A program made the position numbers and the translations under genes. From the NCBI GenBank assembly GCA_023935145.1, contig CM043700.1, positions 35,705,620 to 35,769,619 of the forward strand: a stretch of 64,000 nt of DNA, written 5' to 3'. Of the stretch, positions 11,001-22,275 are shown one piece after another (position 1 is the stretch's first letter; every line of letters starts with the position of its first letter). The notes beneath the pieces were generated by a model. That model did not search any database. It was not told where the DNA came from and worked only from the letters and a program-made list of their open reading frames with translations. Origin of the DNA: Bretschneidera sinensis (lineage: Eukaryota > Streptophyta > Magnoliopsida > Brassicales > Akaniaceae).

Positions 11001-13430
11001 AACCATCTTCAAGATAAAGTATACATACTTCCCTCTTCTATTGGTTTATTTGATCAAGATGTCTCATTTCTCACGCTCTATTATCCGGTCGAATCTGGGA
11101 TTTATCAATTGTTATGAATTGGCATTATTTTGGTGTATTCTCTATTAAAGCCGAGCTTTTTATGAATGGCTTGAAATTCAAGCTGAAACCAATCTAGATT
11201 TTTAGTTTTGGCAAAGGGTTGATCAGAAGCAATATGTAACAATTTTAGGACACCTTGAAACTTGAGGTTTTGGCCGACTATAAAGCCGGGTGTAGGTTAC
11301 TGTTGTTTCACTTCGTTGTAGACTGGAAGTGTTAAAGGACCTCTGCAAGCATTAAAATTTAGCCAGCATAAGATTTGATCGAGGTATGAAATTCAGTGAT
11401 ATACCCTAAAGTGCATTTATATAAAATTTTCCTTCCTTTTGCATTTGATCACTTCTAGCTTTGACGTGGGATTCAATGCCTCTTGATTTTTATATGGCCG
11501 TAGCTTTTTTTGGACTATGAGAATTTAGTTAAATATCTACATTGTTGTATTGATCTAAAACTTGGATTTTTTTTCTTAAACATTTAGGTTGCTAAATCTG
11601 TTTATAGAAAATCTCTTTCTCTGGTTTGTTTCTCTTCCTGTAAATTTCTATCTCTAATTTAATCTATATTTTTTATCAAAAAAATTCCATCTATAATTTT
11701 TGTTGCTCTCACCTTCTTCTGTCATTGTTCATCTATGAGAAGCATCAAAGGGGTCATCATGGGTTGCTGAAGGGTCCCTCGACTGCTCGGTGATTGAATC
11801 AGAAAGTAATTCAGCCCGTGCAATTTGAGGAAACTGCTTCGAATAAATCAAGTATGTTTTCATAATTTTCTTTTGTTTGTTGCCAAATGACTGGAGAGAG
11901 TAGCAACAAAATCTAATATTTCTCATCCCCTGCGGCATTGTTGTGTACTTTTTAAGTGTTAAATGAAAATTATGGAAGATTGGGATTCCTTTAATTTTGT
12001 ATGCACACTTTCGCTTTTAGTGTTAAATCAATAGTCTTTTCTTCCCCTAAGTCAGTAACAGTGTGCTTTCTCATTCACGAAGAGAATCCCTTGTCTCAAG
12101 CCCTCTCTATCATTCAGTTCTTTCTCTCTTTCTCGGCCTGATAAATTCTTTTATTACTTTTTAGTTCTATGCTTTATTTGCTTCCCAATTAAATGCAGGG
12201 AAATAAAGGGAACTTTAGATAACAGTTAACCTAAGTTGGTTTTTCATTTTTCCATAGATGGCTTAATATCCTTTAGATTCCGTTAGACATACCTTCACTC
12301 TTATAGTTGTTTGCAACCACCAAAATTATGGTAAATTCCTCATTATGGAATAGCTGCAGGAGGGGAAGACTTTGACAGTCTGTACCAGGGACCATAATAA
12401 CTTCAAAATTTCTATTAAATTAAATAAATCACTGTTTGTTCTGTCTCAAAGAATTGGGTTTTCTATCTTGAGAGTTGGAAAACAAAAACACAAGACAAAG
12501 TTGTGGGTTAATTTAGAAATAACCCATGATTTGGTTGTTAATGCAGATGATGATTTTGGGTGCAAAAGTTGGGTGGCCCTTATTTACTGTAGGAGCCCGA
12601 CAACAATTTGCTTTGTCAAACAATCCGAATGGTGATGCATTAGTTGAATAATGGAAAAAAAATACTCTTCATAGGAGCTTAGTCAAAGAGGCACTGATTT
12701 ATGCTCTACGTCATAATAAATTGATTTCTGTATATATGGTCTCATTTATGATAATTTTTTAGGTTGGCTTAGCATAGGTGGTTTATATGTTGGCTTTAGG
12801 AGAGGTGGGGTTGACGATCAGAGATGAGAATGTTTGGTGAAGAGTAGCAAACGCGAGGGCCAACTTAGGAGTTAGGAAGAGGAGAAGATTTTTTATTCTG
12901 TTCGTATGCGGACTTTAAATGTGAGAAGAAAATTGCAAGGAAAGATGTATATCATTTTGGGAATGCATGAATGATAGTACTATCGTAGATAGGAACAACC
13001 TTTCAATTTCTAACCAGTCCATGTATCCAACTGCATATACATTTGGTAAGGAAGTGATTATAAAATAGTTTTTACGAAAAAAATGATTTATCTCAAATTG
13101 TAGGCTTAAGTTTGTCAATTTGCTATTTTTTTCTGTCATAAATGCTATTCAATTCTGCAGTATAATAAAACATTTTGTTTGATGAAAGAGGACAAGATTT
13201 ATCATTTTGGTTGAATCGGATTTGAAAGTTGAGAGTATGGTTTCTTCCATACTATGATTAATGAAGAATTTCTACTTTTTTTGTTTGATTAGTGAATTTA
13301 CCCTCATGTTTATTTTGCATGAAATATGTTTATTTTGATATAATATAAGTTGTTTGCCGTGATATTGAGAAACTTTTTATATTTTAGCAAATTGATGTGT
13401 ATAGCGCAACATATCTGTTGATATATTCTT
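8061..13430. other. Long gene-poor stretch with repeats
   Basis: No gene is supported. Two similar blocks (about 9293-9420 and 9851-9970) share TTGAA...TTAAATAAT...TATATATAT...TTTCTTTATG-type order and look like copies of one dispersed repeat. AT dinucleotide runs occur at about 9352-9366 and 9905-9923. A B-box-like word on the minus strand (about 10502-10520) may be another SINE scrap. The 10.55-12.65 kb part is slightly less AT-rich, with pyrimidine tracts and leader-like sequence, but no recognisable coding exon. Confidence 0.4.
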
Positions 13431-13432
13431 TG

Positions 13433-13760
13433 GTCCTAGACAGAATGTTTAGTTCTGCTTGCTCAGAAAGGCAGGTATATGAGGGAGGAGCCAAGGAAGT
13501 TGCTCTTTCGAATGTCAGAGGTATACATGGTGAGTTTGACCTCTCTCTCTCTGCATGCGTGTGTGGGCCTTCCCTTCTCCCATCTATATTCTTTTTGGTT
13601 CTTAATTTTTTCAGTTACAGTGAGTTTGGCCTCTCTTTCTCTCTCTCTCTCTGCATGTGTGTGTGCGCCTTCCCTTCTCCCATCTATATTCTTTCTTAAG
13701 ATTTCAGCAAGTGTTTTTGCATATGGACAAACAAGTAGTGGAAAGACGTACAATGTCTAT
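13433..13760 (+). pseudogene. Kinesin motor-domain fragment (KIN-7-like), two exons
   Basis: Kinesins are microtubule ATPase motors. Exon 13433-13529 encodes DRMFSSACSERQVYEGGAKE and VALSNVRGI, the motor segment just before the P-loop. Exon 13708 to about 13757 encodes SVFAYGQTSSGKTYN with the P-loop GQTSSGKT. The two join in phase (G at 13529 plus CA at 13708) across a GT/AG intron, reading GIHASVFAYGQ. The wording is closest to plant kinesin-7 motors. After GKTY the similarity stops abruptly, and no switch I, switch II or stalk is present. Only about 50 of some 340 motor residues remain, so this is a captured or decayed fragment. Confidence 0.75.
13530..13707 (+). repeat. Tandem duplication inside the kinesin-fragment intron
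   Basis: The block from GTGAGTTTGACCTCTC through CTCCCATCTATATTCTTT recurs immediately, starting at 13620, with few changes, including the duplicated donor-like GTGAGTTTG. A related piece (TTTTTGGTTCTTAATTTTTT then CAGTTACAGTGAG) recurs a third time at about 13815-13847. Confidence 0.7.
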
Positions 13761-13767
13761 TGCAACT

Positions 13768-14560
13768 TAGCAGAAGAAAACAAATTGCTTGGGAAGTATT
13801 ATATTCTCGAGTCTTTTTGGTTCTTAATTTTTTCAGTTACAGTGAGTTGCTCATTCCTATGTTTGCTTTATTTTATTTTATTTTTTTTATCTATGATAGT
13901 AAGGGTGGGGCAATATTTATATTCCACTTTGATGACTATTTCCTTTGCTGAGAATTGACATGATTCGCGTTCCAACCTTATGTTTTCAGCTTCAATGTAT
14001 GCCTAGAGACAAATTAGATAAAAAGACAAATATATGGTGAAACATGGAGTATTATATTCTACAAGAACTTAATTTTTAAAAGCAGAAAAAATTACATGGA
14101 CATAGTTCATTTTAGAGCTGCAACATTGTTGTGTAATTGCTTCTTGAGTTAAATGGAACATCAAAGAGTATTTGCTGCTGCATAAAAATAAAATGCTTCA
14201 GAAGTTTTATATTATCTTTTCTTATTGTTCCTTTTTCAGTTACAAAGAGTAGTTCATTCCATGTTTGCTTTATATTTCTCTTATCTGGGTTAGATTTTAG
14301 ATACTTTTTTTGTAAAAAGTAGTTCACTCCCTTCTTTCAGATAAGAAAGAGAAACTTAAGTAGTGTGTAGAGCAAGAGTTGTAATTTTTCCTTTTCTTTT
14401 GTGTACCACAAACCTTAATAACTTTATAAAATGGCCTAGCATTGTGGTGTAATATCTTCTTGGAATGTCAGATAGAAGAGTATTTGTTGCTGCAGAAAAA
14501 AAAAATTTGTTTGGGAAGTATTCTATCTTCGTTTCTTCCACGCATCTCCTTCTTTCTACC
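13768..14560 (+). repeat. Three diverged direct-repeat modules
   Basis: A word of the form GCAGAA(A/G)AAA...TTG(C/T)TTGGGAAGTATT recurs near 13771 and 14493, with a weaker copy near 14180. Each copy is followed by T-rich sequence; CAGTTACA words follow at about 13840 and 14237. The modules lie between the kinesin and QCR7 fragments. Confidence 0.5.
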
Positions 14561-14659
14561 TCGTTAAGATTGCAATTTCTCTTCCTCCTTTCTTCTGTTA
14601 ATCTTCTACTCTCCTTCATTCTGCTACCGTTATGCACGTATTGCCTTGTATGTGTATGT

Positions 14660-14828
14660 GGATTTGAATCGGTGAAATTAGGTCTTAGATTCGATGATCT
14701 GTACGATCTGGACATTAAGGAGGCACTGAATTGGATGCCGAGAGAGAGAGAGTGGACGGTCACAACAAGTCTCAAACGTGCCATGAATGTATCCATGAAG
14801 CACGAGTGCCTCCCCAAGGATCTTCAAG
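14660..14828 (+). pseudogene. Fragment of cytochrome b-c1 complex subunit 7 (QCR7)
   Basis: QCR7 is the 14-kDa subunit of mitochondrial complex III. The plus strand encodes LGLRFDDLYDLDIKEALN and then LKRAMNVSMKHECLPKDLQ, matching the middle of plant QCR7. Between them the family's VDARNQ segment appears only in another frame (VDGHNK), so there are two compensating frameshifts near 14744 and 14770. A four-residue segment of the DDLYDPxYDLDIKEA region is also missing. Similarity ends at DLQ, where a GT follows, consistent with a retained genomic exon border rather than a processed copy. N- and C-terminal parts are absent. Non-functional fragment. Confidence 0.8.
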
Positions 14829-15086
14829 TATTCCTATTATTATTTTCTGTTTTGTTTTCGATAAATTGATTAGGAAACTAAACCAGAGACACATTGTCTG
14901 CCGCTGTACGTTACGGAGTATATTCCAACCTGTTTTCAGCCTCTAATATTTCATATAACAAATTTAGTGTTCATTCCGAAAATGACCAAAAGTAAACAAG
15001 TACTACAATGTCCACTAACAATTGAAAAACTGACGAGAACTTTGCCCCATGTGTCTCCAACTTGCAAGCAAAGAACTACAAATCAA

Positions 15087-15640
15087 ATATGTTTACTGGA
15101 TTGGTGTTGTTTTTAGAAATTCTGTTGGTCACTGGATTGCTGGTTTCTCACATTTTATTGGCATTGGTATTACTTCTAACAATATTGTTGAAATGTGGGC
15201 TATCTGAGAACCTTTGTTATTAGCTCAGCACATTGGTCTATCTCATATTGTCCTTGAGACTGACTCCATGACCACGTTGCTTAACTTTTATAGGAGGAAG
15301 AGAGGCTTATCTACCTCACCAGCAGACCCTGCTCACGGACTTCCTTTCAATCTGCTCTAATTTATCTTTCTCTGGAGTTGCCTTCTATGTATAGGGAAGG
15401 GTACAAGGCTGCGTATCACTTGGTGAATATGGCCTCTACTGAATCTTCTGACACTTGACTTTGGAAACAGAACCTGCTTTTATCCAGAGATTTTTTTATG
15501 ATAGTATTTATGGCCCTTGGAGGTTCTGCTGGGTTACTATCCTGGCAAATTTTGATGTGAATGTTTTTAGTATAATATCTGGATGTAATTATGTATATAT
15601 AATATAATCCGTCCTGTATTGCAGATAAAAAAATGTTTAT
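15087..15640 (+). mobile_element. LINE 3' remnant with RNase H-like domain
   Basis: The translation contains VVFRNSVGHWIAGFS, LLAQHIGLSHIVLETDS and other words of the RVT_3 (RNase H-like) domain found at the end of plant LINE ORF2 proteins. It is broken by stops (after EMWAI and later) and frameshifts. An AT-rich tail follows. Dead copy. Confidence 0.65.
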
Positions 15641-17985
15641 TGGATAAGAAATGAGGCTAGAGGGCATAAGCTTTAGATTTGCGGATTGATGTGAACAATT
15701 ATCATTATTTGGTTGGATTTTAATGTTGTTAAGAGGTTGTGTTCACATAAATTGAGCAGATCATTCTCCAGGCATCTATTTTGCTCCACAACTGGATTGT
15801 CTTCAAATTTGTCGGATTGCAGGAAGAGATTTTTATCTCTATTCTCTCTACAATTGAATGTTTAAGTCGACTTTAAGAGGGCACCTTCTATCTTGTTACA
15901 ATTTAGTGATTTGCGAGGAAAATATAAGAGGACAAAAAATATTGAAGATACAGTACAAGCAAAACAAAGGGAAGAAATTCAACAACAAAGAATATATTTT
16001 CTAAATCTACGCTCTGTCAAATGATTGTCGGGAAGGACGATTTGAATGACAAACTGCATGCAAAATGGTTATTAAATGAAATTTGGGAGTTCGGTTTCAG
16101 TTAAGGATTTGAAGAAGAAGATGGATTATGGTTTGAACCTAAGTGACCAATTCGTGGAGTGAAAGCGAGCAAAAGAGGGAAAGTGTTATATTTCAAATTT
16201 TGATAAAACGAGATTTTATTTAATATTTCATAAATAATATAATAATAGAGATATAAATTTTTTTTTTATAAATTCTTATTCTTAAGTATAAAATTAAAAT
16301 TAAAATCTATTTAAATCATAAATCATCAAATAAACTAATTACTAATACACTCCATCAGTTTAAGAAATTTATTGTTAAATTTAGTAAGTTGAATAAATCA
16401 CCATTTTTGATTAATTATGAATAATTTAAAAAAGTGATATATATGTTAAAGATTATTAATAGCATTATTTATTTAGTATCATATATTTGTTATAAGAAAA
16501 ATAGTTTGCTTTATATATTTGTTTACATTTTATTATAAATGATTTCAATTACAATATTTATATTTCAAATAAGTATAGTTAATGACTAAATATGTTTTAA
16601 TCATTAAATTTGTCTTAAATTGTTTTAGATTAAATCAAATATTATTTATTATAATATTCAACTTACCGACTCACAACCCACTTTAAGCAATTTTGTTTAA
16701 ACCATGTTTTAAAGATTTTCTTAACATTACCGTAATCTAACGAAAGGTGCAAATTGATTCAGTGGTATCGTGCTTCTCTCTTCCTCTCCGAAGTCGCAGG
16801 TTTCATCAGCTAAATGGCCAACTAGTGTGGTTTTTTTTTAATCATTTTTACCAATTAAACGGATTTTTTTAATAGAAATCTGTGAATTTCTTAGTCCAAA
16901 TCTAAATTCGAATTTGGCCCAACCCACTTTCACAAGATGGTAAATTTGTGCATTTAGATTTGAACTATGAAAATAGATCATACTAAATGTTAAAAACCCA
17001 ATTAAATTAATTTAAATTTCAAAAATTAAAATAAAATGTAAACCAAAATTGAAGGACGAAAAATAAAATTTACTTAAAGATTAATTGTAACCACACATTA
17101 AAAAGACGAGTTGTGTACGTACATGGGTAACACTTTCCATTTATAACCCAGAGTGGGCCAATCACACCAAGTGACGTGTAAGTGAGTGTTGACCTAAAGT
17201 TGTGCTCGGGTAAAGCTAGCAATTCGTGTTAACGGATCATAAATGGATCTTGTTGACCTTTGAAACTTGCAAAAACATGATTGACCTTCCGACTCGTTTA
17301 TCTAAATGATTTGAACTTCAAAACCTTAACAAAACCTAATTTATTAAACAAATTATATGACACAACACAAATAACTCATATCGAATTGCATGTTAATTTG
17401 ACACAACTCATTTAAACTTGTTCAAACACACCTATCCTATTCATCTATTCATTTCATATGCTAATTCAAATACCTACCTACATCCTTTTTATATATATAA
17501 ATATATAAAATTGTCCCCTAACCCCAAGTTTCCCGCTTCTCAATTTTCTTCACTATCTTATTAACTACTCAATTACAAATGAACAGAATGCACTACCTTG
17601 ATTTGCCACTCCATCTTTTTTTATTCCTGAAATACAAACACACAACAAAATAAGTAGTTAATGATAATGAGAATTTATAGAAGCACGTTCATTTGAATAA
17701 TTGCTAAATCAAAATCATGAGATAAGTGTGTTCTTTATCATTTTAGAGAATTAATTTTAAGGTTAAATTTCAGTTTAAGCATTCTTGACTATCAAAATCA
17801 CGCAGAAACATTTTAATTTGAGGTTCAATTAAATCACCACACCATCAATTTAATGAAAAGAAAAAAAAAATGAAAATAATAAGAATGGATATACAAGATT
17901 TATATGGTTAGCACAATCTTATTTACATCCACAGAAAGAATAAACTTGTTTTTTCTCAACCCAAAAAACACTTTCACCGGTGTGT
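15641..17985. other. AT-rich intergenic DNA with SINE-like scrap
   Basis: No gene supported. From about 16200 to 16700 the sequence is extremely AT-rich. A tRNA-like A-box word (GATTCAGTGGTA, about 16757) followed by CAGGTTTCA (about 16797) suggests another SINE remnant. At 17110-17420 CGTGTTAACGGATCATAAATG-like words resemble a dispersed DNA-transposon repeat. Confidence 0.4.
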
Positions 17986-17989
17986 GTCC

Positions 17990-19048
17990 TCAATTTTTTA
18001 AAAAACGGGTTCGGGCGAGCCCATGGGCGAAATCCTGCGCCTAGGGGCGTGTTTGTTGGGGTGGAAGGTCCACTGGGCGTTCGCCTTTTCGGCCCGGGCG
18101 TTCTAGACTCCCGAGGCATCTGGACTTACGCCCAATGATATTTTTTTTTTTAGCTCTGCACCTCAAAACGATGTCGTTTTGAGTTAAATGAAATCTGCCC
18201 ATTAAACCAAAATGACATCGTTTTGGTTAAATTAACCATCCTTAAGCTCTTCCCTGCGACTTGAACCCATTACCTAAAGTATCATAGACCTTAACCAGAG
18301 TTAGTACTCTTGATGTGATATTATTACACTTCATAAATATATAATACATATTATCTAATTTAATAATAATTACAAACTATTTAATTAATCACTTACAAAT
18401 TACAACAATATAGAAATATAAGTTATACTTCATATAATTTATATATAAATATATATTAATATTTATAAAATTATAATTATCAGACTATAGAGAGTTAGTA
18501 AAATATTAAACTTTAAAAATAATTAATTAATTAATTAAAAATTAAATTATTTTTATTTTACTATTCTAATTAATTAATTAATATTATTTTATTAAAATTT
18601 CAAAACGCCCCAAATGATTTAAAAGACTTACTCGGATTTTCAACCTGTTAGGTCAGAATTTTAAATTTTCAACATTTTGATTGGACGTCATTACAAATGG
18701 AACCACTATGTTGGAGGACCATAGTGTAAATTGATGGATACATATGCAAAAATGATATCGTACGTCTAATATCATATGTGATTAAAATTTTCATCAAATT
18801 GTTTGATATTTGTGTAAAAATATTTTGATAAATATTCATTCATAGGTCTTATGTTAGTAAAGTTTATTGATAATTAATTAATTTATATTATTTCAATTTT
18901 TTAATATTTTTATAATTTAATTAATATTATTTTATTTAAAACGTCCAAACGTTTCAAAAGGCTTACACTCCAACGCCTCGGGGCTTACACCTCGCCTCAT
19001 TGAAGCAAAACACCTCACCCAATGCCCTCGCCTCTGAAAACACTGTGT
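17990..19048 (+). repeat. GC-rich-ended dispersed repeat, copy A
   Basis: Starts with TTTAAAAAACGGGTTCGGGC and ends ...GCCTCGCCTCATTGA then CTCTGAAAACACTGTGTA. GC-rich ends flank a very AT-rich core, and the two ends are roughly inverted (GGGCGAGCCCATGGGCGA against the reversed AGGCGAGGGCATTGGGTGA). This suggests a TIR-type non-autonomous transposon. A second copy lies at 37305-38295 in the same orientation. Copy A also contains a second, partial copy of the 3' end at about 18520-18640. On its minus strand (18245-18300) a tRNA-like B box GGGTTCAAGTC and A-box-like TGGTTAAGGTC indicate a nested SINE. Confidence 0.6.
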
Positions 19049-19690
19049 ATCCCTCATACTCTCAATACTAACTCATTGAGAATACGAGCCAACACACCAC
19101 AAGCACCCAACACCTTGAATGAGCATATCCCCTGCTTTCTCTTGCTTGTTCTTATGTTGCTTTTTATATATTCCCTCATATATATATATATATATATAAC
19201 ATCCCAAAACTTACTTCCAAAGATAATTAGTTTTCAAGTCAAAAAGACTTTCTAAAGATAATTGATCTTCAAGTGAAAAAAATGACTTTCTACTCAAATA
19301 TCTTACCTATGAAATTTCTAAAATATCACACTAAGAATATGAGTTATACCCCAACATAGTTGATAGCCTTTTGTTCACTCAAATAACTTCTACTTCACAT
19401 TCAAAATGCATAAAAGCCCTATTATTGCCAATAGCTTTGTGTGAAGTTAGAATTTGTTTTGGGTTAATAATATCGTGTGTTTTGGACTTGTCTTTTATTA
19501 ATTAGAGGCGTCCTTGTCTTGCACATTTTATTTTATATATTTTTATTTATAGCTATTTAGAGCTAAACACCATAAAGCATGTAATATTTCACAAAATTTG
19601 TTAATGAAAAAGTTGCTACTCACTCCAAGATTGACTGAATTTGCTTGATTTGATCAAAAGAGAATGTCGTAGTATAATAATTTTTTTTCT
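19049..19690. other. Intergenic, AT-rich
   Basis: Contains a (TA)n run at about 19177-19198. No gene or clear repeat family recognised. Confidence 0.4.
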
Positions 19691-19699
19691 TGATAATAA

Positions 19700-20148
19700 G
19701 AGATCAACCACCAGGATTAGCCACTAGGGAGCTGGATACCTAAGGCATCCTCAACTAACAAATTACCCAAACCTAGAGAAGGGTTAGCATAGAAGTGGAA
19801 CCCTTCTTGTTGAAGCTCAAGCGTACTATGAAATCAACACTATGGTTTCCTTCACGCAGAGTGTGATCGATAACACGGGAAGAGAAGCTAGAGACCAACC
19901 ATCTACAATCTTCAATGATCGATCCGAAATGGTGGAACTCAGTGTCACCATTCCTAATCAACTGAATTGCAATTGTCGAATCTGATTCAAGAATCACATT
20001 AGTCATCCTTTTTCCTTAACAATCAGTAGCCCTTACCGAATACCCAACATCTCCGCCCCTAATATGTCACATTTTCCAAGACCCAAGGCAAAACCTTCTA
20101 ACCACATGCTTGAATGATCCTGAAACAGGCCACCACAAGAGGCTAAGC
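19700..20148 (-). mobile_element. LINE-type RNase H-like domain remnant
   Basis: Minus-strand translation gives MTNVILESDSTIAIQLI, SIIEDCRWLVSSF and HTLREGNHSVDF, all typical of the plant RVT_3 domain. Upstream pieces (WLEGFALGLGKCD) continue in the same frame up to a stop. The conserved ESDS is present but the domain start is damaged. It ends where a MITE-like sequence begins near 20149. Confidence 0.7.
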
Positions 20149-20215
20149 GTGCGTTTGGGAGTGTTGTGTTGTTGCTACGCTGGTGCCAAAAGTGCTAGTA
20201 CCAAAAGAGCTGTGA
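20149..20215. repeat. MITE half adjoining the 3' LTR
   Basis: GTGCGTTTGGGAGTGTTG followed by GTGCCAAAAGTGCTAGTACC and AAAAGAGCTGTGA is the style of a plant hAT-like MITE. Read on the minus strand it continues the style of the sequence left of 34031 (AGCTTTTAGCAACAACACTTC), as if one MITE had been interrupted. Confidence 0.45.
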
Positions 20216-20220
20216 GAAGT
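20216..20220. repeat. Putative target-site duplication next to 3' LTR (GAAGT; ACTTC in element orientation)
   Basis: Five bases directly outside the LTR boundary TGTAACGACC. In element orientation they read ACTTC, identical to the five bases outside the 5' LTR at 34031-34035. Confidence 0.55.
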
Positions 20221-22275
20221 TGTAACGACCCATCCAGGGTTGACCACCACCGAGTTAGTGTCGCACGTTTTTGAAATCCCAGCACAACACATATATGCAA
20301 CAATATAAAAAATATATCAACTGAAATTAAAAATTACATCCAATCCTCAACTCTTTTCATAGGAGATACATTATCATTCTCCTATAAGAAACAATATATA
20401 AATGTAACAAAATGTATGAAAAGATTTTATTACAAATTTTCTTTCTACAATGTCTGAGAACTTGACCACGTGATTTACTTAAGGTAATTACTCAGTCTGA
20501 ATCACAGCTCGCAAATTTATCTGTCCTGCCTGCTACGTGAAATTATTTACAACAATGAGTGAGCTTCAGAAGCTCAATGAATTATATTTACTAGAAGTAC
20601 TCGATTATATACTTCCAGTCACATTTTATAATTCAATCGTTTCTAATTCACCAATATTAATCATCTATTTCTTCACATATAATAATTTAATCTTTCAAAT
20701 AATCTTCCAATATTCATTCATCTATTATCTCATATAATTCAATAATAACATTCTATTATCATTACTCATATCATAATTCCAACCATTTATCAATCTCTTT
20801 TTAAATTAATCATCAAACATATCAATTTTTCTTCTCATATATTTAATCATATTTAGATTATCAATTCAACATCATTATTTATCTCGTTATGAGGTTCACA
20901 GCATAAAATCAATCAATCAAATAGTTTTTATCATATCATACTTTCATAGTTCTTTCTCATCATATATGTCTCTCTGTGAGACTCATTTGTCTATCAATAA
21001 TTTCACAATCAAGACTGATACTTTAGTATCTCAGTCAATAATAATAAAATAATCAAATAAATAAATGCATGTGTTTAAATCATCTTCCTTCCTTTATTTC
21101 TTTCTTTTTCATCACATCATCTCATTATTTCATATTATCATCTGCGAACGTCTTCCCACATGTCGACATGTTTCAACTAGACCACCAACCTTCCTGGTTT
21201 TTTCAGTCAGACCAATTGCATTCCTGATCTTCTTAGCCAGACCAACTGCCTTCTTGGTCTTCCCTTTTATGCATATGAGCAATAACATCCAAGCAAACAT
21301 ACATCAAAACATTCAATTCAACTATCTAACTCTTTCTGAAAATTATTATTTTTATCATATTTATTAAATTGTCTACTCATATATCATATAAATTTTTCAA
21401 TCATATTTTCAGAAGTTTCATATAACGTCTCAGCATATTTTTCATTAATCCATTCTTTTTATAATATAAATTCTTATATAATTAATATTCGATATTCTAT
21501 TAAATTCCTAATCAATAAATAAATCAAATATCATACATATCGGAAAGTATATCATTAAATCATTATAATTCAACCATTTATTCAAATATCATAAATTCAT
21601 ATTTTTGTTGGTATCGATTATTAAAAGTAAATCTAATTCACCACATAGCACTTAAAGCTACCCGTGGATCACCTCATTACCTTTCCTGCTTTTTTCAGCA
21701 ATTTCATGCAATTGCTAATGTCAATACTTTTGTTTTTTTTAAAAGCTTCCCTCGAATCTCTTTAAAATGAACCCGTAAACTTCTTCAAAATTTCAATATT
21801 TCAACCTTTCTTTCAGTCTCCAGGTGTTTAAAGAAAGAGAGAAATTTGAGAGAGAGAATATAGTTTTGAAGTGAGAAAGAAATTTGTTTTAAACTAAGTT
21901 TTAACAAGCTAACAAAAGCTTAATTAACTTTTTTTTTATACAAATCCGTCAACCTGCAACATTCTTCACATTTTGGTCTCTTAAGTGTCCTACATGCATT
22001 TTTTCCATGTTGGGTGGACAACACCTGGACGTCTAGGTGTTTGTCCTCCCCCCCCCCCCCCCCCCCCCCCCTTTTTTCCTTCTTTGTAACAAAAAAAACT
22101 ACAGCTAGACGCAAGCGTCTTGGTGTCTTCTTTCTCTTTTTTTTTTTCTTTGTGACCATAAGTCAAATGTCCCTTTTTTTAATCAATAGTAAATCTTTCA
22201 TATATATTATTTTAATTCCATATAATATCTATCAAATTACTTCTTTACCCTTACTTTAAGAACATAAGTATTACA
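20221..22275 (-). mobile_element. 3' LTR of a Ty3/gypsy chromovirus
   Basis: A 2.06-kb sequence bounded by TGTAACGACC and TATTACA (TG...CA ends). It is homologous over its length to the reverse complement of 34036-35934. It includes a C homopolymer at about 22049-22070 that corresponds to a G-rich run in the other copy. Integrase coding remnants end just beyond 22276 on the minus strand, so this is the 3' LTR. A degenerate polypurine tract (AAGGTCGGTAGAAT on the minus strand) abuts it. Open frames inside are not genes. Confidence 0.85.

Noticed and set aside
14356..14817. 153-codon minus-strand open frame
   Set aside because: Antisense to the QCR7 fragment, which explains the sequence better; low-complexity composition and no homology I recognise.
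21065..21367. 100-codon frame and its counterpart at 34786-35085
   Set aside because: Both lie in equivalent positions of the two LTR copies and consist of repeated short words; LTR sequence rather than a gene.
22014..22259. 81-codon frame with poly-Pro
   Set aside because: Produced by the C homopolymer inside the LTR.
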